From Candidatus Aminicenantes bacterium UBA4820 (GTDB lineage: Bacteria; Acidobacteriota; UBA4820), in assembly GCA_002402325.1 (NCBI GenBank), contig DHFQ01000170.1, positions 43,279 to 52,628 of the forward strand: 9,350 nucleotides of DNA, in the 5' to 3' direction. The position numbers were made by a program, and so were the translations under genes. Positions within the stretch are counted from its first letter, which is position 1; each line of letters begins with the position of its first letter. The notes under the pieces are model-generated. The model was not told the DNA's origin, searched no databases, and saw only the letters and a program-made list of their open reading frames with translations. This document shows positions 1 to 6,814 of this stretch, piece by piece.

Positions 1-1
1 C

Positions 2-505
2 GACGCTCAAAAAATTCTTGATTTTCTTTTAAGTCTAAAGCCATCTTTGAAAGAGGTTCTTAACAACAAGGGGGTTTTATATTTAAAAAAAGGGGAATAT
101 GCTGCGGCGATAAAAATTTTTGATAGGATGCGGTTAGAAAAAATGAATTATCAGCCTGCACTTCATAATGGGCTTTTAGCCGCAAAAATATTAAAAAATC
201 ACTATTATGAGGAAATTTTTGAAAAGGAGTTAAAAGAGTATGCGAGTAATGACCCCATTATTTTATATGAGAAAAGCATTGACCTTGCAAGGCAGGGGAA
301 ATATAAAGAGGCTATTGATTTGATAAAAAAGGCAATAACTCAAAAGCCACAAAGTGCCTTTCTTTATGCGACGCTTTCAGTTCTTTATATAAAAAACGGT
401 AATCTGGACAAAGCAAGAGAGACCTTTCGCAGGGCAAAAAGAATGGCTCCCAATCTTTTTCTCCTCGATGAAATAGTTAAAGAGTATCCTCAAATAGAAA
501 AATGA
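2..505 (+). CDS. TPR-repeat protein, 5'-truncated by the window edge
   Basis: The reading frame is open from base 2 to the TGA at 503-505, so the real start lies outside the window. A TTG at 47 is in frame, but the codons before it (DAQKILDFLLSLKPS) look equally protein-like, so I do not treat it as the start. The visible part is helical. It contains recognisable tetratricopeptide units: NNKGVLYLKKGEYAAAIKIF near the start, YEKSIDLARQGKYKEAIDLI, then YATLSVLYIKNGNLDKARET. TPR proteins are protein-interaction scaffolds; the partner cannot be read from this fragment. No membrane segment is visible here. The gene ends 48 nt before the yggS ATG and is probably the last gene of an upstream unit, because a promoter begins immediately after its stop codon. 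Sure of the repeat class, no specific function. Confidence 0.85.
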   Translation, partial: DAQKILDFLLSLKPSLKEVLNNKGVLYLKKGEYAAAIKIFDRMRLEKMNYQPALHNGLLAAKILKNHYYEEIFEKELKEYASNDPIILYEKSIDLARQGKYKEAIDLIKKAITQKPQSAFLYATLSVLYIKNGNLDKARETFRRAKRMAPNLFLLDEIVKEYPQIEK

Positions 506-507
506 GG

Positions 508-536
508 TTGACATAAATCTCAATTTATCCTATTTT
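508..536 (+). promoter_or_regulatory. Probable sigma70-type promoter for the yggS-divIVA-hutI-yvcK-glmU operon
   Basis: A perfect TTGACA (508-513) is followed by a 17-nt spacer and TATTTT (531-536), which matches 4 of 6 bases of TATAAT. The -35 box begins 3 nt after the stop codon of the TPR gene. The predicted start of transcription (about 543) falls just before the GGAG of yggS, giving a leader of only about 11 nt. The match is by eye and the -10 box is only fair. Confidence 0.6.
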
Positions 537-543
537 AGATATT

Positions 544-547
544 GGAG
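544..547 (+). promoter_or_regulatory. Shine-Dalgarno site that fixes the yggS start
   Basis: GGAG lies 6 nt before the ATG at 554. An in-frame TTG at 542 would put the start codon upstream of this site and leave it without any ribosome binding site, so ATG 554 is preferred. Confidence 0.7.
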
Positions 548-553
548 AAATTA

Positions 554-1261
554 ATGGATTTATTAGTGAGAATTAGAGAAATAGAAGAACGAATAGAAAA
601 AGCAAAGTCAAGGTGTCTATTAAACAATGATGTCGTCATTATGGCTGCTGTAAAGCAAAGAACGCCCTCAGAGATAGAAGAGGCAATCAGAGAAGGAATT
701 CATTTTATTGGTGAGAACAGGGTTCAGGAAGCAATTTCACATCTTTCTTCAATTTCAAAAGAATCAAAGGAAAAAATAAATTATCACTTTATTGGAAATC
801 TTCAAAAAAACAAAGCAAAAAAAGCTGTTGAAATTTTTGATTCGATAGACTCAATTGATTCAATAGAACTTATTGAAGTAATTGACAATTTTTGCACAAA
901 AGGTAATTTAAAAAAAGATGTTATGATTGAAGTAAATATGGGAGAGGAGCAAAAAGGCGGTGTAAAAGTTGAAAATTTGAAAGAGGTTGCAGAAAAAATC
1001 TTTAGTTCAAAAAATTTGAATCTGACCGGTATTATGGGCGTTCCGCCCTTTTTTGAGGAGCCCGAAAAAAGCAGGCCTTTTTTTAAAAAACTTTACAAGT
1101 TATTTAAAGAAATTGAAGAGTCTCATCCTGATAAAGAAAATTTTAAATATCTTTCGATGGGAATGTCAAATGATTTTGAAGTTGCAGTTGAGGAAGGCTC
1201 AACTATGGTAAGAATTGGAACATTTCTTTTTGGACCAAGAAGGAGGGAAAATGAGTCTTAA
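554..1261 (+). CDS. yggS: YggS/PLPBP-family pyridoxal-phosphate-binding protein
   Basis: This is a 235-residue protein of the YggS/YlmE/PROSC family. These are single-domain TIM barrels resembling the N-terminal domain of alanine racemase; they bind pyridoxal 5'-phosphate and keep cellular B6 vitamers and amino-acid pools in balance, with no firmly known enzymatic activity. Family signatures are present in order. The PLP lysine is Lys34 in IMAAVKQRTP. It is followed by FIGENRVQEA, then HFIGNLQKNK, then the phosphate-binding end SMGMSNDFEVAVEEGSTMVR and IGTFLFG. The length is normal for the family. The residue before the lysine (V) differs from the commoner AVSK form, and three Asp-Ser-Ile copies (residues 96-104) sit where most members have one. 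It is the first gene of the operon and overlaps divIVA by 11 nt, so the two are likely translated together. In Firmicutes the homologue ylmE also sits near divIVA. Confidence 0.95.
   Translation: MDLLVRIREIEERIEKAKSRCLLNNDVVIMAAVKQRTPSEIEEAIREGIHFIGENRVQEAISHLSSISKESKEKINYHFIGNLQKNKAKKAVEIFDSIDSIDSIELIEVIDNFCTKGNLKKDVMIEVNMGEEQKGGVKVENLKEVAEKIFSSKNLNLTGIMGVPPFFEEPEKSRPFFKKLYKLFKEIEESHPDKENFKYLSMGMSNDFEVAVEEGSTMVRIGTFLFGPRRRENES
1241..1246 (+). promoter_or_regulatory. Shine-Dalgarno site that fixes the divIVA start
   Basis: A full AGGAGG lies 4 nt before the ATG at 1251, inside the last codons of yggS. An in-frame TTG at 1215 further upstream has no such site and would add a non-family N-terminus, so ATG 1251 is chosen. 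Confidence 0.8.
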
Positions 1262-1748
1262 AAAAAACTTTTCTCCAATCGAAATTAACACTCATAATTT
1301 TAGAACGGCATTAAAAGGGTTTGATAAAGAGGATGTCAAGTTGTTTTTGAATGCAATCGCTGAATCTTATCAGGAGTTGATCGTTGAAAATACAAGGTTG
1401 ATAAAGGAAGTGGAAAGATTGTCATCGCATCTTGAAGAGTTTCAAAAAAGGGAGAATCTTTTGAAGGATGCTCTTTACCTTGCCCAGAAAACTTCAGATG
1501 AGGTAAAGAGTAATGCTGAAAAAGAGGCAAAAAACATAGTTAAAGACGCAGAATTGAGGGCGGATCAATTTTTAAGAGATGCCCTTTTAAGAACAAATAA
1601 GATTGAAAGGGAAATTCTCGACATCAAAGTTGAAAGAGAAAATGCCCTGACAGCCCTGAAGAATTTGATAGAGAGGTTAAGTTATCTTGTAAAAGCCATT
1701 GAGGAAAAGAAAAATAGAGAGAATGTTGAAGTGATTTCAAAGGAATAA
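1251..1748 (+). CDS. divIVA: DivIVA-family coiled-coil cell-division/polarity protein
   Basis: This is a 165-residue cytoplasmic DivIVA-like protein. Family members oligomerise through coiled coils and gather at strongly curved membrane, that is septa and poles, where they recruit division or wall-synthesis partners. The N-terminal membrane-targeting domain is clear: SPIEINTHNF, then LKGFDKEDVKLFL (residues 21-33). It aligns with the B. subtilis segment FRGYDEDEV, so the membrane-inserting Phe17-Arg18 pair is replaced by Leu21-Lys22, keeping one hydrophobic and one basic residue. The second domain begins with AQKTSDEVKSNAEKEAKNIV, the typical DivIVA central coiled coil. The rest is heptad-like and charged, ending in a Lys/Glu-rich tail. 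No transmembrane segment. The start overlaps the end of yggS by 11 nt and hutI follows after 3 nt. Firmly DivIVA family; the exact role (septum, pole or elongation) cannot be told. Confidence 0.93.
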   Translation: MSLKKNFSPIEINTHNFRTALKGFDKEDVKLFLNAIAESYQELIVENTRLIKEVERLSSHLEEFQKRENLLKDALYLAQKTSDEVKSNAEKEAKNIVKDAELRADQFLRDALLRTNKIEREILDIKVERENALTALKNLIERLSYLVKAIEEKKNRENVEVISKE

Positions 1749-1751
1749 ATT

Positions 1752-2996
1752 ATGCAGGAATATGACCTTTTGATAGCACCAATCGGATCACTTGTAACCT
1801 GTGAAAGCGATAAGCCAAGAAATGGTGAGTCTTTAAGAGAGTTGCCAATCATAACAAATGGGGCAATCGGGATAAAAGATGGAAAAATTTCCTTTGTTGG
1901 AAAATATGACGATCTTGACAATTTCAAAGCAAAAGAGATTATAAATGCGGAAAATAAAATGGTTACACCAGGGCTTATTGATTGTCATACACACATCCCA
2001 TTTGTAGGAGACCGCTCGAACGAGATGATAATGAAATTGGAGGGAAAAGGGTATATGGAGATTGGCAAGAGCGGGGGAGGAATTTTAAATACGATGAAAA
2101 ATGTAAGGGTTGCATCTTTTGAATCCCTCCTATCAAGCGCAAAGAAGGCTCAAGAAAAACTCCTTCAAAATGGCGTAACCTCATTTGAAGGAAAGAGCGG
2201 TTATGGACTTGATTTTGAAAATGAAGTAAAGCAACTAAAGGTTTTAAGAGAGTTAAATCCTGCACAAAAGGTTATCTCTACTTGCCTTTCTGCCCATTTT
2301 CTTCCTCCAGAATTCAGGAATAAAAGAGAAAATTACATAGAACTTGTAACAAATAAAATTCTTCCCTTCGTCAAAGTTAACAACCTTGCTGATTTTGCTG
2401 ATGTCTTTTGCGAGGATGGGGCATTCACAATTGAGGAGTCAAGAGAAATTTTGCTAAAGGCTAAAGAGTTAAGGTTATTAACAAGGATTCACGCTGATGA
2501 GATTGAATGTTATGGTGGAGGAAAACTTGCCGCAGAAATAGGGTGCAAATCCGCAGACCATCTTTTAATGGCGGATGATGAAACCATTGATTCATTAAAA
2601 GAGAAAAGCGTCGTAGCGGTTTTGCTTCCTGCAACAGCGTTCTTTTTAAGAAAACCTTATGCAAGAGCAAGAAAATTTATTGAAAAAGGTTGTATAATTG
2701 CTGTGGCAAGCGATTTGAATCCCGGTTCCTCCTACACATATTCGATGATTATGGTCTTAAATATAGCGGTTTTTGGAATGGGATTGTTTCCTGAAGAAGC
2801 AATCTGGGCTTCAACATTGAATTCTGCCTATGCACTTGGAATTGAAAATGAGGTAGGTTCAATTGAAGTTGGAAAAAGAGGCGATATTTCAATCTGGGAT
2901 GTTTGCGACCCAATTCACCTCTTTTATCCCTTTGGCCAAAATCCCCTTTGTTGCGTAGTCCTTGACGGGAAAGTTGTTTTGAGGAATGGAATATGA
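1752..2996 (+). CDS. hutI: Imidazolonepropionase (HutI)
   Basis: This 414-residue cytoplasmic amidohydrolase should hydrolyse 4-imidazolone-5-propionate to N-formimino-L-glutamate, the third step of histidine degradation. The metal site is intact: HxH at His79/His81 (IDCHTHIPFVGDR), His247 in RIHADE with Glu250, His270 in SADHLL and Asp321 in ASDLNPGS. HutI-specific segments are also present: GGGILNTM, EGKSGYGLDFENE, SAHFLPPEF, DVFCEDGAF, LLPATAFFLRKPYA and NPGSSYTYSM. These separate it from other amidohydrolases such as dihydroorotase or guanine deaminase. Length is close to that of B. subtilis HutI. AAAGGA at 1739-1744, in the last codons of divIVA, serves as ribosome binding site. Its stop overlaps the yvcK start (ATGA). 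No hutH, hutU or hutG lies nearby, which is unusual; the other hut genes may be elsewhere. Function by homology is secure; why it sits in an envelope operon is unknown. Confidence 0.93.
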   Translation: MQEYDLLIAPIGSLVTCESDKPRNGESLRELPIITNGAIGIKDGKISFVGKYDDLDNFKAKEIINAENKMVTPGLIDCHTHIPFVGDRSNEMIMKLEGKGYMEIGKSGGGILNTMKNVRVASFESLLSSAKKAQEKLLQNGVTSFEGKSGYGLDFENEVKQLKVLRELNPAQKVISTCLSAHFLPPEFRNKRENYIELVTNKILPFVKVNNLADFADVFCEDGAFTIEESREILLKAKELRLLTRIHADEIECYGGGKLAAEIGCKSADHLLMADDETIDSLKEKSVVAVLLPATAFFLRKPYARARKFIEKGCIIAVASDLNPGSSYTYSMIMVLNIAVFGMGLFPEEAIWASTLNSAYALGIENEVGSIEVGKRGDISIWDVCDPIHLFYPFGQNPLCCVVLDGKVVLRNGI

Positions 2997-3976
2997 ACGA
3001 TCCATCACCTGGAAAAGTTGTGGCAATAGGAGGTGGAACAGGGCTTCCCATTTTACTTGAAGCAATAAAGCCTTCCGGTTTTGGTGAAAATTTTGAAAAG
3101 TTGAGCGCAATAGTAACCGTCTCAGATTCTGGGGGTTCTTCTGGAAGATTGAGGAGAGATTTAGGAACACTTGCCCCCGGGGATATAAGAAACTGCCTCG
3201 TTGCTCTTTCAGAAGCCCCCGATCTTATGAGAGAACTTTTTCAATACAGATTCAGTCAGGGAGAACTTCAAGGACACTCATTTGGAAATTTGTTTATAGT
3301 TGCACTTGCTGAAATACTTGGAGATTTCTCTCTTGCAATAGAAAAGATTCACGACATTCTTGCAATAAAAGGAAATATTTTCCCTTCGACAAAAGAGAAT
3401 GTTGAACTTGTAGCAAAATTCAGTGATGGTAAAGTTTTAAAAGGGGAGGAAAAAATAACCGCTCAAAATGGAACAATTGTTGATATATACCTTGAACCGG
3501 GAAATTGTTCCGCACCGCAAGGGGCGATTGATTCCTTAAAGGAGGCGAATCTTATTTTGTTAGGTCCTGGCTCTCTTTTTACCTCAGTAATTCCGAACAT
3601 ACTTGTAAAAGACATTTCAGAAGCAATAATCTCTTCAAGAGCAAGAAAGATATATATATGCAATCTGGTGACACAGCCTTGTGAAACCACAGGATTTAAA
3701 GCATCAGACCATATTAAGGCAATTTTCAAGTTTGGAGGAAAAGGGATAGTTGATACAATTCTTTGTAACGATAGAGAGATGTCAACATCGACATTAAACC
3801 ACTACAAAGAGGCTGAAAGTGAGCCTGTGAAGATTGATGAGGAAGAGCTCTTATCTTTAAATTTGGCTGTAATTAAAAGGGATCTTCTTTTTGAACAGGA
3901 TGTTGTAAGGCACGATCCAAAAAAATTGAAAAAAGCGATTTTTGAACTTCTTAAAACAACGGTAGAGATGATATGA
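2993..3976 (+). CDS. yvcK: YvcK/CofD-like protein (gluconeogenesis factor family)
   Basis: This 327-residue cytoplasmic protein belongs to the YvcK branch of the CofD-like superfamily. YvcK is needed in B. subtilis for growth on gluconeogenic carbon sources and for normal cell shape and wall synthesis, and it binds UDP-sugars such as UDP-GlcNAc. Diagnostic segments: the N-terminal nucleotide-binding loop VVAIGGGTGLPILLEAIK, VTVSDSGGSSGRLRRDLG (residues 41-58), APGDIRNCLVALSEAP, then LFQYRF and GHSFGNLFIVALAEILGDF, and later LILLGPGSLFTSVIPNILV and NLVTQPCETTGF. The family usually has ADDGGSSG, so the second acidic residue is Ser here. A true CofD would transfer lactyl-phosphate to F420, but the YvcK-type motifs and size argue against that. 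The start shares ATGA with the hutI stop, and its own stop shares ATGA with glmU, so translation of all three is probably coupled. The B. subtilis partners yvcJ and whiA are not adjacent. Confidence 0.92.
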   Translation: MNDPSPGKVVAIGGGTGLPILLEAIKPSGFGENFEKLSAIVTVSDSGGSSGRLRRDLGTLAPGDIRNCLVALSEAPDLMRELFQYRFSQGELQGHSFGNLFIVALAEILGDFSLAIEKIHDILAIKGNIFPSTKENVELVAKFSDGKVLKGEEKITAQNGTIVDIYLEPGNCSAPQGAIDSLKEANLILLGPGSLFTSVIPNILVKDISEAIISSRARKIYICNLVTQPCETTGFKASDHIKAIFKFGGKGIVDTILCNDREMSTSTLNHYKEAESEPVKIDEEELLSLNLAVIKRDLLFEQDVVRHDPKKLKKAIFELLKTTVEMI

Positions 3977-5358
3977 GAAAAAAGATTGTTTTAATTCTTG
4001 CTGCAGGTAAAGGAACGAGGATGAAGAGTCAAACCCCAAAGGTTTTACACACTCTTCTGGGAAAGCCTATAATCTCAAGGCTTGTTGAATCAATAATTGC
4101 ACTCAACCCACAAAAAATTATTGTTGTGGTTGGACATGAGGCAGAAATAGTAAAAAAGGCTCTGGAAAATTATGATGTGGAAACAGTTGTTCAGGAACCT
4201 CAACTTGGAACCGCCCACGCATTAATGACCGCAAGGAAACAACTTGAAGAGGAGGGCGAAGGAGACCTCCTTATAGTTTCAGGAGATGTTCCGCTCGTTC
4301 CCATTGATGAATTGGGGTTTTTTTACAAGATGTTTTCTGAATCTTCAGACATTGCGTCGCTTGTGTCAATAAATCTTGAGAATCCATACGGATACGGCAG
4401 AGTTTTGAAAGATTTTGAAGGAAGATTGAGAAAAGTGGTTGAAGAAAAGGATGCAACACCGGCTCAGAAAACCACAAAAGAGGTCAACAGCGGTATCTAT
4501 TTTATGAAAATTCCTGAAATTTTCGAATACCTTGATAAAATAACGACAAAAAACGAGCAGGGCGAGTATTATCTTCCCGACCTTTTTTCTTTAATTTATG
4601 AAAAAAATAAAAAGGTTAACTCCTTCAAAGGAAGTATTCCTGAAAGGTACCTTGGAATCAATAGTCAGTTTGAACTTTCCAGAGCTGAAGAGTGGCTTAG
4701 AGTTTCAGTTATAGGGAAACTTCTTTCAGAAGGAGTTACCATCAAGATGCCCGACACAGTTTGGATTGAGCCGGAGGTTTCAATAAGAAGTGGTGCAATA
4801 ATAAATCCATTTACGAAAATATGCGGTGAAACTGTTATTGAAACGGGTTGCGAGGTAATGTCATTTTCAACGATAATAGATTCAAAAATTGATACCGGAA
4901 CAATAATAAGAGAGTATTCACTTATCGAAAAAACATCAGTAGGAAAAAATTGTAAGATAGGTCCCTATTGCAGAACAAGAGAGGGAACGATAACAGGGAA
5001 TAATGTAAAACTTGGAAACTTCGTTGAAACAAAGAAAGCAATAATTGGAGATGGCTCAAAGGCAAACCATTTGAGTTATCTGGGAGATGTCAAAATTGGC
5101 TCAAAAACTAATGTTGGTGCAGGGACAATAACCTGTAACTACGATGGAAAAAACAAGTTGGAAACACAAATCGGAGACAATGTATTTATAGGATCGGATA
5201 CCCAGCTGGTTGCACCTGTCAAAGTTGGAAATGGGGCATACATTGGGGCTGGAACGACTATCACAAAGGATGTTCCCGAAGGGTCTCTTGCAATTTCAAG
5301 AGTCAATCAGAAAAATATAGAGGGATGGGTAGAAAAGAAAAAAAAGAGGGAAGGATGA
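3973..5358 (+). CDS. glmU: Bifunctional GlmU: GlcNAc-1-P uridyltransferase / GlcN-1-P acetyltransferase
   Basis: This 461-residue cytoplasmic enzyme makes UDP-GlcNAc for peptidoglycan (and LPS, where present): it acetylates glucosamine-1-phosphate with acetyl-CoA, then joins it to UTP. The N-terminal pyrophosphorylase domain (to about residue 230) has LAAGKGTRMKSQTPKVLH with Lys23, the Mg-binding Asp105 in SGDVPLV, GYGRVLKD, VNSGIYFM and Asn230 in LGINSQFELSRAE. The C-terminal part is a left-handed beta-helix of hexapeptide repeats, with the catalytic His366 in KANHLSYLGD, the acetyl-CoA region GAGTITCNYDG and FIGSDTQLVAPV. Both domains look complete and the length is normal. The ribosome binding site is weak and the start lies in an ATGA overlap with yvcK, so expression probably depends on coupling. 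The last codons (KKKKREG) overlap the opposite-strand terminator. Last gene of the operon. Confidence 0.96.
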   Translation: MRKKIVLILAAGKGTRMKSQTPKVLHTLLGKPIISRLVESIIALNPQKIIVVVGHEAEIVKKALENYDVETVVQEPQLGTAHALMTARKQLEEEGEGDLLIVSGDVPLVPIDELGFFYKMFSESSDIASLVSINLENPYGYGRVLKDFEGRLRKVVEEKDATPAQKTTKEVNSGIYFMKIPEIFEYLDKITTKNEQGEYYLPDLFSLIYEKNKKVNSFKGSIPERYLGINSQFELSRAEEWLRVSVIGKLLSEGVTIKMPDTVWIEPEVSIRSGAIINPFTKICGETVIETGCEVMSFSTIIDSKIDTGTIIREYSLIEKTSVGKNCKIGPYCRTREGTITGNNVKLGNFVETKKAIIGDGSKANHLSYLGDVKIGSKTNVGAGTITCNYDGKNKLETQIGDNVFIGSDTQLVAPVKVGNGAYIGAGTTITKDVPEGSLAISRVNQKNIEGWVEKKKKREG

Positions 5359-5366
5359 ACCTTCCC
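5333..5366 (-). terminator. Intrinsic terminator of the PKD gene, embedded in the 3' end of glmU
   Basis: A perfect 7-bp inverted repeat, GGGAAGG (5348-5354) and CCTTCCC (5360-5366), encloses a 5-nt loop. Read on the minus strand, the hairpin is followed at once by TCTTTTTTTTCTTTT (5347 down to 5333), a strong U tract. It lies 24 nt past the stop codon of the minus-strand gene. Read on the plus strand the same hairpin is followed only by C-rich sequence with short T runs, so it could act as a weak terminator or 3' stabilising hairpin for glmU, whose stop codon lies at the stem-loop junction. Confidence 0.8.
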
Positions 5367-5389
5367 CCTGTTTCGCCCCTTTATTGAGC

Positions 5390-6814
5390 CTATCTTTGAA
5401 AAGTTACCGGCGATGAGCAACTTCCATCTTTATTGACGATTGTTACCATTACTGGCACACCACTCGGGGCAAGCGCCTTCAAAGAATTGCCACCCTTTGC
5501 AATTACAATGTTTGGACTAACAACTTTTGTCTTTGGAACTTCATATCCATTAAAGTAAAGTTTTGCCCCCGCTTTAAAGCCAGAACCGAAGAATTTGATT
5601 CTGAAGGGATTTTGTAGAGTAAAGTGAGTTCCATCAAGGGTTGGATTTGTAATAGTAACACTAACTGTGGGCGATTGTGCCGTGTGCCCTTTGGAATCAT
5701 ACAACATAGCATAAATTGAATAGGTGCCATTTGCACCGCAAGAATCAAGAATTAGCCTGTAAGGAGCGGATGTGGCGGAACCTATATAACTATCATCTAT
5801 GTAGTAATCTACTCTTACAACGCTTCCACTTGTGTAGGCTATACTTTCAAGAATTAACTGACTTCCTGAAAGTTGTGTCCCTGTTGAGGGTTTGGTTATA
5901 AAGATGCTCGGGTCTTCAAGAACCTGTACATCTACTGTATCTGTATACGAAACAGATTCACCGCAAATATTATCTGCAGTAACCGTTAAAGTAACCGTGT
6001 ATGTTCCTTTTGTATCGTAAATGTGTTGAGGAGCCAAATCTGAACAGTGATCACTCCCATCCCCAAAATCCCAATCGTAGGTGTAATTTCCTGTAATATA
6101 GGGACTTGAAGAATGTGAGGCAAAGAAATTTACCCTGAGTGGCGCAAGTCCAGTTGAAACATCTGCGGTTGCTGTAACGGTAAAGAGGGGTTCAACATAA
6201 ACAACTATTTTTTGAGTCGCTGTTCCTGTATTTCCCTTTGAATCCGTTACGGTAAGTGTTGCAGTATAAATTCCAACATTCATATACCCGTGACAGGGGT
6301 TTTGTTCAGTTGTGTTATACGCAGGCGCACCATCACCAAAATTCCACTTGTATGTGTAAGGCTCGGTTCCATTTGATGCACCACCCTCGAAACAAACATT
6401 CAAAGGCGGATTTCCACATTCAGGAGAAGCATCAATCGTTACCGCTACATAAACCGTGATGGTTCCAACTGCTATTGTTGTAGATAAAGGCGGCGCGGAA
6501 CTATCTGTAACTGTGAGTCTTACACTATATTTCCCTGCAAGAGTATATTGGTGAGTAACAGGATTGGTTGTACCATGGGTAGAGCCATCACCAAAATCCC
6601 AATCAAAAGTGTAAGGCGAGACTCCACCCGTTACAGTTGCGTTGAAAGTAACATCAAGCGGTGCTGTTCCTGATGTTGGATTGGCAGTAGCCTTTACCGT
6701 TAATTGTGCTAAAACGGGAAAAGAAGATAAAATTAAAAAAGTAAAAATTACGACAAAGAATCTGTTTCCTTTTCCCCTCAAAAAGACATCATAGAAATTT
6801 TTTACTAATCTCAT
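5390..6814 (-). CDS. Secreted protein with three PKD domains, an Ig-like domain and an IPT/TIG-like end
   Basis: This 474-residue protein is exported: a basic N-region (to Arg18), a hydrophobic core (residues 19-32) and a likely signal-peptidase site after VLA (Ala36). There is no lipobox cysteine and no LPXTG. Three PKD domains follow, at about 38-123, 125-207 and 209-298, each with the hallmark DWDFGDGS or WNFGDG and a closing TLTVTD-type strand. Residues 304-388 look like a bacterial Ig-like domain (VDYYIDDSYIGSATSAPY). The end (about 396-474) resembles IPT/TIG (FRIKFFGSGFKAGAKLYFNG). PKD and Ig modules mediate adhesion or support extracellular enzymes; no catalytic domain is present, so an adhesive or surface-structural role is an inference. 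Seven cysteines, all after the signal peptide (133, 141, 174, 257, 284, 359, 466), suggest disulphides. The gene starts at ATG 6814 after GGAGG (6819-6823) and converges on glmU. Confidence 0.88.
   Translation of the reverse strand: MRLVKNFYDVFLRGKGNRFFVVIFTFLILSSFPVLAQLTVKATANPTSGTAPLDVTFNATVTGGVSPYTFDWDFGDGSTHGTTNPVTHQYTLAGKYSVRLTVTDSSAPPLSTTIAVGTITVYVAVTIDASPECGNPPLNVCFEGGASNGTEPYTYKWNFGDGAPAYNTTEQNPCHGYMNVGIYTATLTVTDSKGNTGTATQKIVVYVEPLFTVTATADVSTGLAPLRVNFFASHSSSPYITGNYTYDWDFGDGSDHCSDLAPQHIYDTKGTYTVTLTVTADNICGESVSYTDTVDVQVLEDPSIFITKPSTGTQLSGSQLILESIAYTSGSVVRVDYYIDDSYIGSATSAPYRLILDSCGANGTYSIYAMLYDSKGHTAQSPTVSVTITNPTLDGTHFTLQNPFRIKFFGSGFKAGAKLYFNGYEVPKTKVVSPNIVIAKGGNSLKALAPSGVPVMVTIVNKDGSCSSPVTFQR

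Noticed and set aside
42..49. TTG at 47 as the start of the TPR gene
   Set aside because: The frame is open to the window edge with protein-like sequence upstream, so the gene is better described as truncated.
839..865. Triplicate Asp-Ser-Ile coding repeat in yggS
   Set aside because: The three 9-nt copies differ at third positions and lie next to a segment where the family usually carries a similar motif; it looks like old, harmless length variation rather than a functional repeat.
1260..1267. A8 run (A AAA AAC slippery heptamer) at codons 3-6 of divIVA
   Set aside because: It is a formal frameshift site, but slipping this close to the start leads to no family-like product, and such runs are frequent in this AT-rich DNA.
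2461..3170. Minus-strand open frames across hutI and yvcK
   Set aside because: They lie opposite strongly conserved genes, have no family resemblance or ribosome sites, and reflect codon bias of the real genes.
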